Of a stretch of 64,000 nucleotides of DNA, positions 35,552 through 44,752 are shown piece by piece. The notes under the pieces are model-generated. The model was given only the letters and a program-made list of their open reading frames with translations, ran no database searches and was not told the DNA's origin. Within the stretch, counting starts at the first letter, position 1; every line of letters starts with the position of its first letter. Made by a program: the position numbers and the translations under genes. The stretch is from Aneurinibacillus soli (GTDB lineage: Bacteria; Bacillota; Bacilli; Aneurinibacillales; Aneurinibacillaceae), in contig NZ_AP017312.1 in the NCBI RefSeq assembly GCF_002355375.1, positions 3,472,501 to 3,536,500 of the forward strand, in the 5' to 3' direction.

Positions 35552-35567
35552 AGTGAGTAATCACTCA
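35552..35567 (+). promoter_or_regulatory. Predicted TetR operator of the efflux operon
   Basis: AGTGAGTAATCACTCA contains two overlapping palindromes (AGTGA-GTAA-TCACT and TGAGT-AATC-ACTCA) about 20 bp before the first efflux gene. It is a natural site for the TetR protein encoded at the end of the operon. Confidence 0.6.
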
Positions 35568-35587
35568 TTTTGAAAGGAGTGAAATTA

Positions 35588-36778
35588 ATGAAACCTATTC
35601 AAAAAGCATGCTCTATCTTTCTTTGCCTACTCCCACTGCTCGGCTGTCAGCCAACTGAACAAGTACATGTCTATAGTGGAACGATCGAAGGACAGGAACG
35701 ACTCGTACAGAGCGAAGCAGGCGGGATTCTCATCAAAACAACAGCCGAGGAAGGTCAGTCTGTAAAAGAAAACGACATTCTCGCCCGCCTGGATGATCGC
35801 GATGAACAACTCCGTATCAAGGAAGCAAAAGCAGCCGTTGCCATCGTCCAGGCAAAGCTGGATGAATCCGGTGCCGGAACGAGACCAGAAAAAATAAACG
35901 AAGCGTTCGCCCGAGTGGAACAGGCACATGCCACAACCGGACAAGCAGTCGCTAAACAAAACGCAACCGCTGCACAACTGAAAATCTTGCAAGCAAAAAA
36001 AGCGGAACTCAGCAAGCTTCTTGAAAGCGCACGCAGTACCGTTGTCTATCAGCAGAATCGTCTCAAGCGAGCACAGTCACTGCTTGAAGCCGGTGCCTCC
36101 TCCCGTCAGGAAGTGGATACATTACAGGAAGCCGTCAATCAGGCACAAGAAGTTGTGAATGACTTGATTCAACAGGGCTATACCGTTGATGCCCAGATCA
36201 ATCAGGCACAGCAAGAAGTGGAAGCGGCTCGTGCGGCTCGTGATTCCTCTGCAGCAGCAGAAAAAGCAGCCCAGGCAAACCTTGATCTGCTGCGCACCGG
36301 AGACACCAACTATACGGTGCAAGGTCTGCTCGCCCAAAAAGAACAGACAGAAAGCTTACTTGAGCAGATGGTACTCCAGAAAAACAAAAAAACAATTACC
36401 GCACCCGAGAGCGGGATCATTATTCGCCAACATTTCCATAAAGGAGAAGTCATCAAGCCAGGTGCTACCTTGTATACGTTGCTGCAAGCAAACCGTCTTG
36501 AAGTCGTCATCTACGTGCCCGAAGCAGAATTAAACCGGGTCAAGCTCGGTCAGACTGCTCAAATCAAAGTCGATGCCTATCCAGATCGCACGTTTGCCGG
36601 TAACATAACCAAAATCGCGAGCAAAGGAGAATTCACGCCGAAAAATGTTCAGACACCGGAGGAACGCACGAAGATCGTATTTGCTGTCACCATCCGGCTT
36701 ACAGAAGGATTGGATCAGGTAAAACCAGGTATGCCGGCAGATGTTACCCTTACCGAAAACAAGGCAGGTGGTAAGTGA
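35588..36778 (+). CDS. HlyD-family membrane-fusion lipoprotein of an ABC efflux system
   Basis: A 396-residue protein with a lipoprotein signal ending LLGC (Cys20), a split biotinyl-lipoyl domain (GTIEGQERLVQSEAGG ... and ... ITAPESGIIIRQ), a long alpha-helical hairpin (residues about 85-265, Gln/Ala/Glu-rich) and a beta-barrel. It is like YbhG/MFP proteins. The ATG at 35588 has AAAGGAG 8 nt upstream; an earlier in-frame start overlaps that site. It links the ABC exporter to the cell exterior, here in a Gram-positive envelope. Confidence 0.88.
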   Translation: MKPIQKACSIFLCLLPLLGCQPTEQVHVYSGTIEGQERLVQSEAGGILIKTTAEEGQSVKENDILARLDDRDEQLRIKEAKAAVAIVQAKLDESGAGTRPEKINEAFARVEQAHATTGQAVAKQNATAAQLKILQAKKAELSKLLESARSTVVYQQNRLKRAQSLLEAGASSRQEVDTLQEAVNQAQEVVNDLIQQGYTVDAQINQAQQEVEAARAARDSSAAAEKAAQANLDLLRTGDTNYTVQGLLAQKEQTESLLEQMVLQKNKKTITAPESGIIIRQHFHKGEVIKPGATLYTLLQANRLEVVIYVPEAELNRVKLGQTAQIKVDAYPDRTFAGNITKIASKGEFTPKNVQTPEERTKIVFAVTIRLTEGLDQVKPGMPADVTLTENKAGGK

Positions 36779-37548
36779 TGGATGATACATGCGTAATCTC
36801 CTGCCAGAACTTGACCAAAACATTCGGCAAACGTACCGTTGTCGATCAAGTATCTATGACCGTACCCAAAGGGAAAATCGTCGGCTTCCTTGGCCCGAAC
36901 GGCTCTGGCAAATCAACCGTCATTCGCATGATAAGCGGGATTCTTTCTCCTACATCCGGGTCGGGTCAGGTACTCGGCTACGATATTCTTACCGAATCAG
37001 AAACCATTAAACACCGAATTGGCTACATGTCGCAAAAATTTAGTCTATATGAAGAATTAAGTGTCGGAGAAAATCTTGATTTTTATGCAAGCATCTACGG
37101 GCTGTCTGCTGCCGAATCAAAGGAGCGCAAGCAGGAACTCATTGCAATGGCCGGGTTAACCGGTCGGGAAAAACAGGCAGCTGGCTCACTATCCGGCGGC
37201 TGGAAGCAACGATTAGCCCTTTCCTGCGCCTTGATTCATGAGCCAGAACTGCTCATTCTCGATGAGCCAACCGCAGGCGTTGATCCAGTCTCCCGCCGGA
37301 TTTTCTGGGAAGTCATCCACAACCTTGCCCGCGAAGGTACCACCGTTCTTGTAAGTACACATTATATGGATGAAGCAGAAACATGCGATTTAATTCATTT
37401 TATTTTTTTCGGGAAACTGCTCGTATCCGGTACTCCTCATCAATTGAAAGAACAGCATGCGACTGCCACACTCGAAGATGTATTCATCCAACTGGTAGAA
37501 TCACAGGAGAAAAATTTACTGTACGGGGAGGATCAGTCCCGTGTCTAG
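36778..37548 (+). CDS. ABC exporter ATP-binding protein
   Basis: A 256-residue ATPase with Walker A GPNGSGKST (39-47), signature LSGGWKQR and Walker B LLILDEPTAGVDP, then the switch His in STHYMDEAE. The ATG overlaps the preceding stop by one base (TGATG). It belongs to the DrrA/YbhF-like exporters for drugs or lipophilic compounds. It overlaps the permease gene by 8 nt. Confidence 0.9.
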   Translation: MDDTCVISCQNLTKTFGKRTVVDQVSMTVPKGKIVGFLGPNGSGKSTVIRMISGILSPTSGSGQVLGYDILTESETIKHRIGYMSQKFSLYEELSVGENLDFYASIYGLSAAESKERKQELIAMAGLTGREKQAAGSLSGGWKQRLALSCALIHEPELLILDEPTAGVDPVSRRIFWEVIHNLAREGTTVLVSTHYMDEAETCDLIHFIFFGKLLVSGTPHQLKEQHATATLEDVFIQLVESQEKNLLYGEDQSRV

Positions 37549-38695
37549 ATCACATAGTGAACGGTTTAGCCTGCTTCGCTTCAAAGCGATCGTACGGAAA
37601 GAAATTCTACAAATCCGCAGAGACCGAGCAAGTATGGTTATTGCTATCATGATGCCACTTATGATGCTACTTATTTTTGGCTATGCCGTGAATACGGATG
37701 TCGACCACTTGCCAACCGCTGTCTGGGATCAGGCCAAGTCAAAAGACAGCCGGGTACTGTTACAAAATTTCACTAATACGCTTTATTTTGATACCGTATA
37801 TACCGTAGAAAGCTATAAAGAAATGCAAGCTCTTATGGACACAAATAAAATAAAAGTCGGCATCGTCATTCCAGCTGATTACAGCTATCGACTTGATATG
37901 GGACAAAAGACGTCTATTCAGGTCGTATTAGATGGCAGTGACCCAGGAGCAGCGCGCACCGCACTTGCCAACGCGCAAATGATTGTTCAGAATCGAGCAC
38001 TCGATTTGCAGCAGGATACACTTGCTGCACAGGGAATGGGAAAGATTGAGCCTTTGATTACAGCCGAAACCCGTGTTCTATACAATCCGGATATGAAAAG
38101 CAGGGTGTTTAATATCCCGGCGCTCATCGGGCTCATTATGCAGAATGTCACGGTTATCCTGACGGCATTTTCCCTTGTACGCGAGAAAGAACGAGGAACA
38201 CTCGAACAACTCATGGTTACCCCCATTCGCTCCGCTGAACTAATCATTGGGAAGCTCGTGCCGTATGTCTTTATCGGCCTGTTCTCATTTAGCATCGTAC
38301 TCATTACCGGCGTAGCCTGGTTTAGCGTTCCGGTGAAAGGAAGTATACTGCTTCTGATCCTGTTAAGTTTGTTGTTTCTTATTACGTCACTCGCGATCGG
38401 CATTTTAATATCTACGGTCTCCAAAACACAAATGCAAGCGATGCAGCTTTCGTTTGCAACCATTTTGCCAGCTGTATTATTGTCAGGCTTCATGTTCCCA
38501 CTTGAGACAATGCCTACTGTGCTACAATTGTTTAGTGCAGTCATTCCACTTACTTATTTTATGGATATTTTACGTGGGATTTTCCTGAAAGCAGTCACGA
38601 TACAGGAGTTGTGGCATCAGACCGCTATGCTGGCAGGATTTGCTACTTTATTTTGCTTCCTTGCGATTATCAAATTCCGCAAGAAAATTGATTAA
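37541..38695 (+). CDS. ABC-2 type permease
   Basis: A 384-residue permease with one N-terminal helix, a large extracytoplasmic domain (about 55-190) and five more helices, the YbhS/YbhR and DrrB-like layout. The cytoplasmic coupling segment EKERGTLEQLMVTPIR is typical of ABC-2. The start is GTG at 37541 after GGGGAGG. Only one permease gene is present, so it probably acts as a homodimer. Confidence 0.88.
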   Translation: MSRSHSERFSLLRFKAIVRKEILQIRRDRASMVIAIMMPLMMLLIFGYAVNTDVDHLPTAVWDQAKSKDSRVLLQNFTNTLYFDTVYTVESYKEMQALMDTNKIKVGIVIPADYSYRLDMGQKTSIQVVLDGSDPGAARTALANAQMIVQNRALDLQQDTLAAQGMGKIEPLITAETRVLYNPDMKSRVFNIPALIGLIMQNVTVILTAFSLVREKERGTLEQLMVTPIRSAELIIGKLVPYVFIGLFSFSIVLITGVAWFSVPVKGSILLLILLSLLFLITSLAIGILISTVSKTQMQAMQLSFATILPAVLLSGFMFPLETMPTVLQLFSAVIPLTYFMDILRGIFLKAVTIQELWHQTAMLAGFATLFCFLAIIKFRKKID

Positions 38696-38709
38696 TGGAG
38701 GAACCTCAT

Positions 38710-39381
38710 ATGGATAAAATTCCTTCCCCCCTATTTGATGAAGCGATCAAAAATATGCTTGATTCCTTAAAAGATGAAGAAGAGATGACGGACAAACAGC
38801 GTCGCATTCTCGAATCTGCGATCAAAATCTTTGCCGAAAAAGGGTTCCATGGCAGCTCAACAAGCGAAATTGCCCGGGATGCCGAGGTCGCAGAGGGCAC
38901 CATTTTCCGCCATTTTAAAACAAAAAAAGACTTACTGTATGCCCTTATTGCACCGATGATGATCAAATTCGCCTCCCCGCTTCTGCTTAAAGACGTACAG
39001 CGCATCATCCAGGAGGATCTGGCCGCTGATGAAACGCTTCACAGGCTATACAAGAATCGGCTAGATATAATCGAAGCCAATTGGCCGCGCATGCGAATCA
39101 TTGTGCAGGAAGCATGGTTTCACCCGGAAATTATGGACGCGCTGATCCAGAACATTACGTGGCAGGGGCGTAGTCTGGGAGATTCCTTCGTCCGAGCACG
39201 CATTGAATCTGGTGAATTCCGTGATCTTCCCGTTCATGCGATAACACGCGCTGTCTTTTCCACATTGTTCGGCTACGTGTTGTTCAGCCACATGTTCACG
39301 AGTAGTACCGAGTCAATGAACACGGAAGACGACATTCGCCTAGCCGTTGATATTTTATTGAACGGCATTCGCAACCGATAA
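38710..39381 (+). CDS. TetR-family regulator of the efflux operon
   Basis: A 223-residue regulator. The helix-turn-helix (about 24-70) reads RRILESAIKIFAEKGFHGSS ... AEGTIFRHFKTKKDLL. The C-terminal ligand domain is of the TetR_C group common beside multidrug exporters. The ATG at 38710 follows GGAGG by 7 nt; an ATG overlapping the permease stop is a weaker option. As last gene of its own target operon it would give autoregulated induction by the exported compound. Confidence 0.88.
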   Translation: MDKIPSPLFDEAIKNMLDSLKDEEEMTDKQRRILESAIKIFAEKGFHGSSTSEIARDAEVAEGTIFRHFKTKKDLLYALIAPMMIKFASPLLLKDVQRIIQEDLAADETLHRLYKNRLDIIEANWPRMRIIVQEAWFHPEIMDALIQNITWQGRSLGDSFVRARIESGEFRDLPVHAITRAVFSTLFGYVLFSHMFTSSTESMNTEDDIRLAVDILLNGIRNR

Positions 39382-39384
39382 AAA

Positions 39385-39419
39385 GAAGCCCCCGAAGATC
39401 GTCTTCTTCCGGGGGCTTC
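39385..39419. terminator. Terminator between convergent tetR and rsuA-like genes
   Basis: A strong GAAGCCCCCG/CGGGGGCTTC stem with inner GAAGA/TCTTC pairing. The minus side continues TTTTTAT, so it mainly ends the pseudouridine synthase message. Confidence 0.8.
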
Positions 39420-39434
39420 CTACTTAATTCCGTA

Positions 39435-40166
39435 TTATTCTACATCTTTTGAAGCAGCCGATGGACGAAGCAGAAGAAGCTCCTCCTCTGTCAATTCACG
39501 ATACTCACCAGGCTCAAGCTCCGGGTCAAGTTCGAGTTCTCCCATCGCTAGACGCTTTAAGTACACAACCTTCTTGCCCACCGCTTCAAACATACGCTTC
39601 ACTTGATGATATTTGCCTTCATAGATTACAAGCTCAATCTCCGATACGTCTCCTGATTCCAAAATGGTTAATTCAGCTGGCATCGTATGATAGCCATCAT
39701 CGAGTACAACTCCTCGCTTGAATGCCTCTCCGTCTTTTTCCGTTACCACACCACGAACTTGTGCATAATATCGCTTTGGCACGTGCTTTTTCGGAGACAA
39801 CAATTCATGGGCAAGCTTCCCATCGTTTGTCAGCACAAGCAACCCTTCCGTATCTTTATCCAGACGTCCGACCGGAAATACTTCGAAGTTGTAGTAATAC
39901 TCGTCCAGCAGATCAACAACCGTTTCTTCCAGCATGTCTTCCGTAGCCGAGATTACGCCGTCCGGCTTATTCATCATAATATAGACAAACTCGCGATAGA
40001 TCACACGCTCTCCTTCGATCTCTACCACCTGTACATCCGGGTCTACATGCATGCTGCTGTCTTTTGCCGGTTTTCCATCTACGGTTACCATTCCGGTTCT
40101 GCATATTTTCTTAATTTCCTTGCGCGAACCGTATCCCATGTTCGCAAGCAGCTTATCCAGCCTCAT
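39435..40166 (-). CDS. RsuA-family 16S rRNA pseudouridine synthase
   Basis: A 243-residue enzyme. An N-terminal S4 domain (MRLDKLLANMGYGSRKEIKK) is followed by the catalytic domain with GRLDKDTEGLL and the nucleophile Asp103, then KRYYAQVRG and the KYHQVKRMF block. RsuA-type enzymes modify U516 (E. coli numbering) in 16S rRNA. A short acidic C-terminal tail is the only addition. Target site is inferred from the family. Confidence 0.88.
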   Translation of the reverse strand: MRLDKLLANMGYGSRKEIKKICRTGMVTVDGKPAKDSSMHVDPDVQVVEIEGERVIYREFVYIMMNKPDGVISATEDMLEETVVDLLDEYYYNFEVFPVGRLDKDTEGLLVLTNDGKLAHELLSPKKHVPKRYYAQVRGVVTEKDGEAFKRGVVLDDGYHTMPAELTILESGDVSEIELVIYEGKYHQVKRMFEAVGKKVVYLKRLAMGELELDPELEPGEYRELTEEELLLLRPSAASKDVE

Positions 40167-40251
40167 TCGTCATCCTCGCTTCTCTACTGTGTATATGAAA
40201 AAAGAAGGGAGACACAAGCTCCCCTCCTTCTCCTGTTAATCGTACGGTCCT

Positions 40252-40593
40252 TTATTCGTCAGCGCCAACTTCTTCTTCAAGCTTTTGCTTGTCATCCTGA
40301 TACCAGTGGTCAAGTACACGCGCTTCCAGCACTTTACACTCTACATACTGGACTTGTGCAGCTGTAAACCATTGCTTCCACTCTACTTCCAGCTCACCGG
40401 CCAATCGTACAACCGTCAGGAGTTCCTGCCATGCCACATAGCGTTTGTACCAGAAAAACTGCGGATGCTCATTCATGTACGGATACAAGTCATCAAACTC
40501 TGTATGTTTACAGTCAAGCGCGCGCTCGAAATGCGTTTTGGCATTTGCGATCTGTGTTTCAAAAAAACTGGACATATCTCGACTCGTGGTCAT
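40252..40593 (-). CDS. Hypothetical protein
   Basis: A 113-residue acidic, mainly helical soluble protein, with many Trp and aromatic residues (HPQFFWYKRYVAWQEL, EWKQWF). AAGGAGG lies upstream of the ATG. Family not recognised. It sits between the pseudouridine synthase and PBP1A genes, in the same direction as both. Confidence 0.6.
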   Translation of the reverse strand: MTTSRDMSSFFETQIANAKTHFERALDCKHTEFDDLYPYMNEHPQFFWYKRYVAWQELLTVVRLAGELEVEWKQWFTAAQVQYVECKVLEARVLDHWYQDDKQKLEEEVGADE

Positions 40594-40671
40594 AACAACC
40601 CCTCCTTAAATTCTCCTTACCTTTTATTATACCAGAACATCAGGCGGTTGCAGAGAATTCTTGCGGTTTAC

Positions 40672-43197
40672 TTACGGATTTACTCCTGTAGGAGCTTGCT
40701 GATTGTGGCCATTCCCCTGTCCTTCTGTTTTGTCCTTTTTTCCTTTTGCCGGCTGCTGTTCCGGATTCGTCTGGGTTGCTCCTGGCTGCTGATTCGTATC
40801 ACCCGCCCCCGTAGTACCCGGATTCTGCTGATCAGGCTGCGGCTGCGTACCATCCGGATTCGGAGCAGTCGGGATCTGTTGATTCGAATTCTGCTGATTC
40901 GAATCAGCAGGCTTTTGCGGTTGGCTATTCGAGTCTGCCGGCTGCTTCTGATTCTGCGAATTATCTGAAACCGGGGTATCCGGTATCGCCGTGTTGGCCA
41001 TATTCGACATGCCGCCTTCTTCCCCTGTATCCGCATTATATGGCACAACCACATATGTGTATAACTGATTTGGATCAAAAGGTGCTGTAAAACTTGTAGC
41101 TGATGTGTCCGCAATCAGCTGCTTCTCAGACGGAGAGCCCAGGAATTGATACAGGCGATACTTAATATTATTCCCGCCACCACTCCATGTGATCTTTACG
41201 AACTTGTTTCCATTTCCCTCTGCTACAACAGCAGATAGACCAGATGCGGACGGAGCTGTAACCTGCGGCGCCGGGTCCTGTGTAAGCCCTTCTGGACGCC
41301 CAAAGTCTTTGCGCTCCTTGTCTTTCATCGCTTTCTCCATGACACGACTGAACAGCTTCGCCGGGTATCCACCCCCGGTTGTTTTTAAATAGTGAGTTTT
41401 GTCCGTTGTATCAAAACCCATATATACCGCACCTACATAGTCTGGCGTATAGCCAACAAACCAGGCAAATCGATTGGCTCCACTTGCCCCGTCATACTGC
41501 TGGGTTCCGGTTTTACCAGCAAGCGGGTACCCGAATGCTGCGGCACGTCCAGTACCACTGTTGACTACACTCTGCAACATTTCAGTCATATAGTACGCGC
41601 TCTTCGGCTTAACGACTGGTGTTGTTTCTGCATGCTCTTTCATGATAATCGCATCGTCTTTCGATCTGATCTCCTTAATCACATGACCAGTCGGACGATT
41701 CCCATTATTAGCAAATGTCGCATACGCCTGTGCCATCTGGATCGGACTTGTTCCTTTTTCCATACCACCAAGCGCTAAAGACAAGTTGTTCTCTTCGGTC
41801 GGCTCTGGTGTAATACCGAATTTCTTCAAATAGCTCACACCTTTGTCCAGACCCACTTCATTCAACGTCCATACGGCAGCGGCATTACGAGAGTCCACAA
41901 GCGCCCTCTCCATCGTAATGCCACCTGCGTATCCTTCTCCCGGGAAGTTACGTGGCGTCCAGCCACCATACTTTCTGTACGTCACACGATCATCACGCAC
42001 CGTTGAATTAGGTGTCCACCCTTTTTCGAGCGCTGGCGTATAGTCAACGAGCGGCTTAATGGTAGAACCTGGTTGGAAGTGAAGCTTCGCGCGGTTTGTG
42101 CCTTTAGGCGCGTAGTCCCGTCCACCGACCATTGCTGTAATACCGCCGGTTTTCGTTTCCATGATGACCATCGCAGACTGCACTTTTTTGCCGTCTGAAG
42201 CATCGTGCGGGAAGTTTTCCTCTTTTTGATACTCATCAAACATCGCCTTTTGGGCATCCTTATCCATATACGTAATGATTTTGTATCCACCTTGGTACAG
42301 TTCTTCTCCGCTAATACCAAGATCGTTTTCCGCTTCTTCCACAAGGTAATCCAGATATGCCTGATACGCCACGTCTGTTTTTTTCTTTTCTGTTTTGATA
42401 ACATTCAATGGCTTCTGCTGCGCTTCTTTCATTTGTTGCTCGGTGATGTATCCGTTTTTCTCCATCAAACCAAGCACCAGATTACGACGCTTCAGTGCAG
42501 CATCCGGATGATCAACCGGTGAATACGAGTTCGGTGCTTTCGGCAAAGCGGCCAGCATGGCCCCTTCCTCAAGTGACAGCTGACTAACATCTTTTCCAAA
42601 GTAATATTTGGATGCAGTCTGCACCCCGAATACACCTTTCCCTGCATAGATGACGTTCAAATACATCTCCATGATCTGTGTTTTTGAATATTTACGCTCA
42701 AGGTTCATCGCAATCATCATTTCTTTCGTTTTGCGCATGAATGTTTTGTCTTTAGACAAAAATACGTTACGGGCGAGCTGCTGAGTAATCGTACTTGCAC
42801 CTTCCGCTTTGCTTCCCGTTACAATGTCTTTAAAAATAGCGCGTCCGATCCCGACCGGGTCAATTCCGTTATGTTCATAAAACCGATTGTCCTCTGTTGC
42901 GACAAAAGCATCTACGACGTGTTTCGGAATTTTATCAAATGAGACTTTCTCTCGGTTTTCCGACGGTGCAAGCTTGGCAATCAATGTCTTGCCATCTGCG
43001 GCGTATACGGTGGATGTCTCCATCAGATCAAGCTTCTTCTCGTCAATCATCTGGTTGCCCGCTACATACAGAGCGGAGCATCCTGCAATGCTCAACGTCA
43101 TAAACAAGCCCGTCATCAGGAAAACAAGCAGCCACGGTTTACGTTTTGCTCTCCGCTTTTTCCGTCTCGCCGGTTGTGTTGCTTTATTTTTATCCAT
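40672..43197 (-). CDS. ponA: Class A penicillin-binding protein 1A (PonA-like)
   Basis: An 841-residue bifunctional peptidoglycan synthase. A basic cytoplasmic tail and one membrane helix (about 22-47) precede the glycosyltransferase (Glu102 in ATEDNRFYEHNG). The transpeptidase has Ser378 in STIK, the SRN motif (436-438) and KTGT from Lys562. A fibronectin-III-like module (about 650-740) follows, and then a low-complexity tail of about 90 residues rich in Gln, Asn, Pro and Thr. It polymerises and crosslinks the wall on the outer face of the membrane and is a target of beta-lactams. Confidence 0.93.
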   Translation of the reverse strand: MDKNKATQPARRKKRRAKRKPWLLVFLMTGLFMTLSIAGCSALYVAGNQMIDEKKLDLMETSTVYAADGKTLIAKLAPSENREKVSFDKIPKHVVDAFVATEDNRFYEHNGIDPVGIGRAIFKDIVTGSKAEGASTITQQLARNVFLSKDKTFMRKTKEMMIAMNLERKYSKTQIMEMYLNVIYAGKGVFGVQTASKYYFGKDVSQLSLEEGAMLAALPKAPNSYSPVDHPDAALKRRNLVLGLMEKNGYITEQQMKEAQQKPLNVIKTEKKKTDVAYQAYLDYLVEEAENDLGISGEELYQGGYKIITYMDKDAQKAMFDEYQKEENFPHDASDGKKVQSAMVIMETKTGGITAMVGGRDYAPKGTNRAKLHFQPGSTIKPLVDYTPALEKGWTPNSTVRDDRVTYRKYGGWTPRNFPGEGYAGGITMERALVDSRNAAAVWTLNEVGLDKGVSYLKKFGITPEPTEENNLSLALGGMEKGTSPIQMAQAYATFANNGNRPTGHVIKEIRSKDDAIIMKEHAETTPVVKPKSAYYMTEMLQSVVNSGTGRAAAFGYPLAGKTGTQQYDGASGANRFAWFVGYTPDYVGAVYMGFDTTDKTHYLKTTGGGYPAKLFSRVMEKAMKDKERKDFGRPEGLTQDPAPQVTAPSASGLSAVVAEGNGNKFVKITWSGGGNNIKYRLYQFLGSPSEKQLIADTSATSFTAPFDPNQLYTYVVVPYNADTGEEGGMSNMANTAIPDTPVSDNSQNQKQPADSNSQPQKPADSNQQNSNQQIPTAPNPDGTQPQPDQQNPGTTGAGDTNQQPGATQTNPEQQPAKGKKDKTEGQGNGHNQQAPTGVNP

Positions 43198-43260
43198 TTT
43201 GCTGTATTACCCCCTAAAAATGTGCAGAAGGACATCTGTACATACTCTAGTACTGTCTGA

Positions 43261-43294
43261 AAAAACAAAAGGTTGCACCAAAAGCGCAACTTTT
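43261..43294 (-). terminator. Second terminator between yqgQ and ponA
   Basis: A GTTGC/GCAAC stem with flanking AAAAG/CTTTT pairing is followed on the minus strand by TTTTGTTTTTTC. It backs up the terminator at 43331-43360. Confidence 0.65.
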
Positions 43295-43330
43295 GCTTTT
43301 CCTACATGATTCTACTCCCTTTTACTAAAA

Positions 43331-43360
43331 GAAAAAAGAGCCTATATAATACAGGCTCTT
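43331..43360 (-). terminator. Terminator of the que-yqgQ unit
   Basis: An AAGAGCCT/AGGCTCTT stem with a 9-nt loop, then TTTTTTC on the minus strand, 6 bp past the yqgQ stop. Confidence 0.85.
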
Positions 43361-43365
43361 CCTCA

Positions 43366-43581
43366 TTACGTTCCGAGGTAGGGAATTTTCGCCCGCTGGA
43401 TAACCGCCATCGACTGGCGGAACTCTTCCACCGTGATCAACTTCTCCATGTATAGCTCACGCAACTCATCTTCCCACATCTCATAATCGGCAAGCGGGCT
43501 GCCCATATAGATGACAATCCCGAAACGACGCAACAGCGCCTTCACATCCAGAACGGTGGTAATTTGATCCACTACCGGCAC
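43366..43581 (-). CDS. yqgQ: YqgQ-family protein
   Basis: A 71-residue helical protein resembling B. subtilis YqgQ (DUF910): DVKALLRRFGIVIYMG ... ELMEDELRELY-like layout, here ADYEMWEDELRELYMEKLIT. Function is not established. The start is GTG at 43581, inside 2 bp of the queF stop, so it is the last gene of the que cluster although unrelated to queuosine by sequence. Confidence 0.75.
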   Translation of the reverse strand: MPVVDQITTVLDVKALLRRFGIVIYMGSPLADYEMWEDELRELYMEKLITVEEFRQSMAVIQRAKIPYLGT

Positions 43582-43582
43582 G

Positions 43583-44011
43583 CTACCCTTCGTATCCTTC
43601 TTTCCGGTATTCTACAACAACTTCTGTGCCAAGTCCACCACGGGCATTCCACAACGCCGTAATCTTCATATACAATGGATCGCACAGCGCTACCAAGTCA
43701 TTTAGAATACGATTGGTCGCATGTTCCTGATAAATGCCGACATTGCGGTACGATGTCAGATAAAATTTGAGGGACTTCATCTCAACCAGCTTCTCATTTG
43801 GCACAAATGCAATCTGAATATCAGCAAAATCTGGCAGGCCCGACCACGGGCAAACCGACGTAAATTCATTCGTCGGAATTACGATCTCTGTCTTTTTGCC
43901 TGCATACTCGTAAGGAATCGTCTCCAGAATATCGACGAGAATCGCTGTCTCATCCTGTGTATCAAACCGAATTTTGTTATATTTTTCATGGTTATGTTCT
44001 ACTGTGCTCAT
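43583..44011 (-). CDS. queF: NADPH-dependent 7-cyano-7-deazaguanine reductase QueF
   Basis: A 142-residue single-domain (YkvM-type) QueF with the catalytic Cys54 and Asp61 in FTSVCPWSGLPDFAD, and the NADPH-related block EMKSLKFYLTSYRN. It reduces preQ0 to preQ1, the last free-base step of queuosine synthesis. ATG follows AAAGGGAG. It is the fourth que gene in order queD, queE, queC, queF. Confidence 0.95.
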   Translation of the reverse strand: MSTVEHNHEKYNKIRFDTQDETAILVDILETIPYEYAGKKTEIVIPTNEFTSVCPWSGLPDFADIQIAFVPNEKLVEMKSLKFYLTSYRNVGIYQEHATNRILNDLVALCDPLYMKITALWNARGGLGTEVVVEYRKEGYEG

Positions 44012-44042
44012 GATCGTATCTCCCTTTTGTTTGGATTATATT

Positions 44043-44741
44043 CTATCCTCTGTTGTGGTAGGCAATCGGATCTACCGCTCCAGCCTCTCTAAATCCTTGC
44101 AAACGCAAGCGACAGCTATCGCATACGCCACACGCTACCTCTTCTCCCTGATAGCAAGACGTGCTTAGTTCATACGGCACACCAAGGCGTAAGCCAAGCT
44201 CAACGGTTTCTTTCTTAGACAAGTGCGAAAGCGGCGCTTCAATGCGTAGATTCGTGCCTGTTGCCCCTGCTTTCGTCGCCAGTCGGATCGTCTCGCTCAT
44301 GGAAGCAATGAATTCCGGGCGGCAGTCCGGGTACCCACTATAATCAACCGCGCTCACTCCAATATAGATAACCTCTGCTCCTACAACTTCCGCATAGGCT
44401 GCAGCAAGCGATAGAAAAATCAAGTTGCGTGCCGGGACGTATGTGGCTGGAATCTCTCCCGACTCCTCATGGGTTCCCGCTTCAGTTGGCACGGCAATCG
44501 AACGGTCTGTCAGCGCACTGCCACCGATCTGGCTTAAGAAATCCATCTTTACAATTCGATGATCGGCCACTTCAAAGTGGTGGGCAATTCTTTTGGCCTG
44601 CTCAATCTCACGGCTATGTCGCTGGCCATAGTCAAACGTAAGCGCATGAAGTACATACCCCGCATCTCGGGCAATCCCCATGCATGTTGTGCTATCGAGG
44701 CCTCCGCTCAATACGACGACTGCTTTTTTTGCTGTATCCAT
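44043..44741 (-). CDS. queC: 7-cyano-7-deazaguanine synthase QueC
   Basis: A 232-residue ATP-dependent enzyme with the PP-loop LSGGLDSTT (11-19) and a C-terminal zinc site CGVCDSCRLR with an upstream Cys. It makes preQ0 from 7-carboxy-7-deazaguanine and ammonia. ATG follows GGAGGGGG; it starts 11 bp after queE. Confidence 0.95.
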   Translation of the reverse strand: MDTAKKAVVVLSGGLDSTTCMGIARDAGYVLHALTFDYGQRHSREIEQAKRIAHHFEVADHRIVKMDFLSQIGGSALTDRSIAVPTEAGTHEESGEIPATYVPARNLIFLSLAAAYAEVVGAEVIYIGVSAVDYSGYPDCRPEFIASMSETIRLATKAGATGTNLRIEAPLSHLSKKETVELGLRLGVPYELSTSCYQGEEVACGVCDSCRLRLQGFREAGAVDPIAYHNRG

Positions 44742-44752
44742 TGTTCCCCCTC

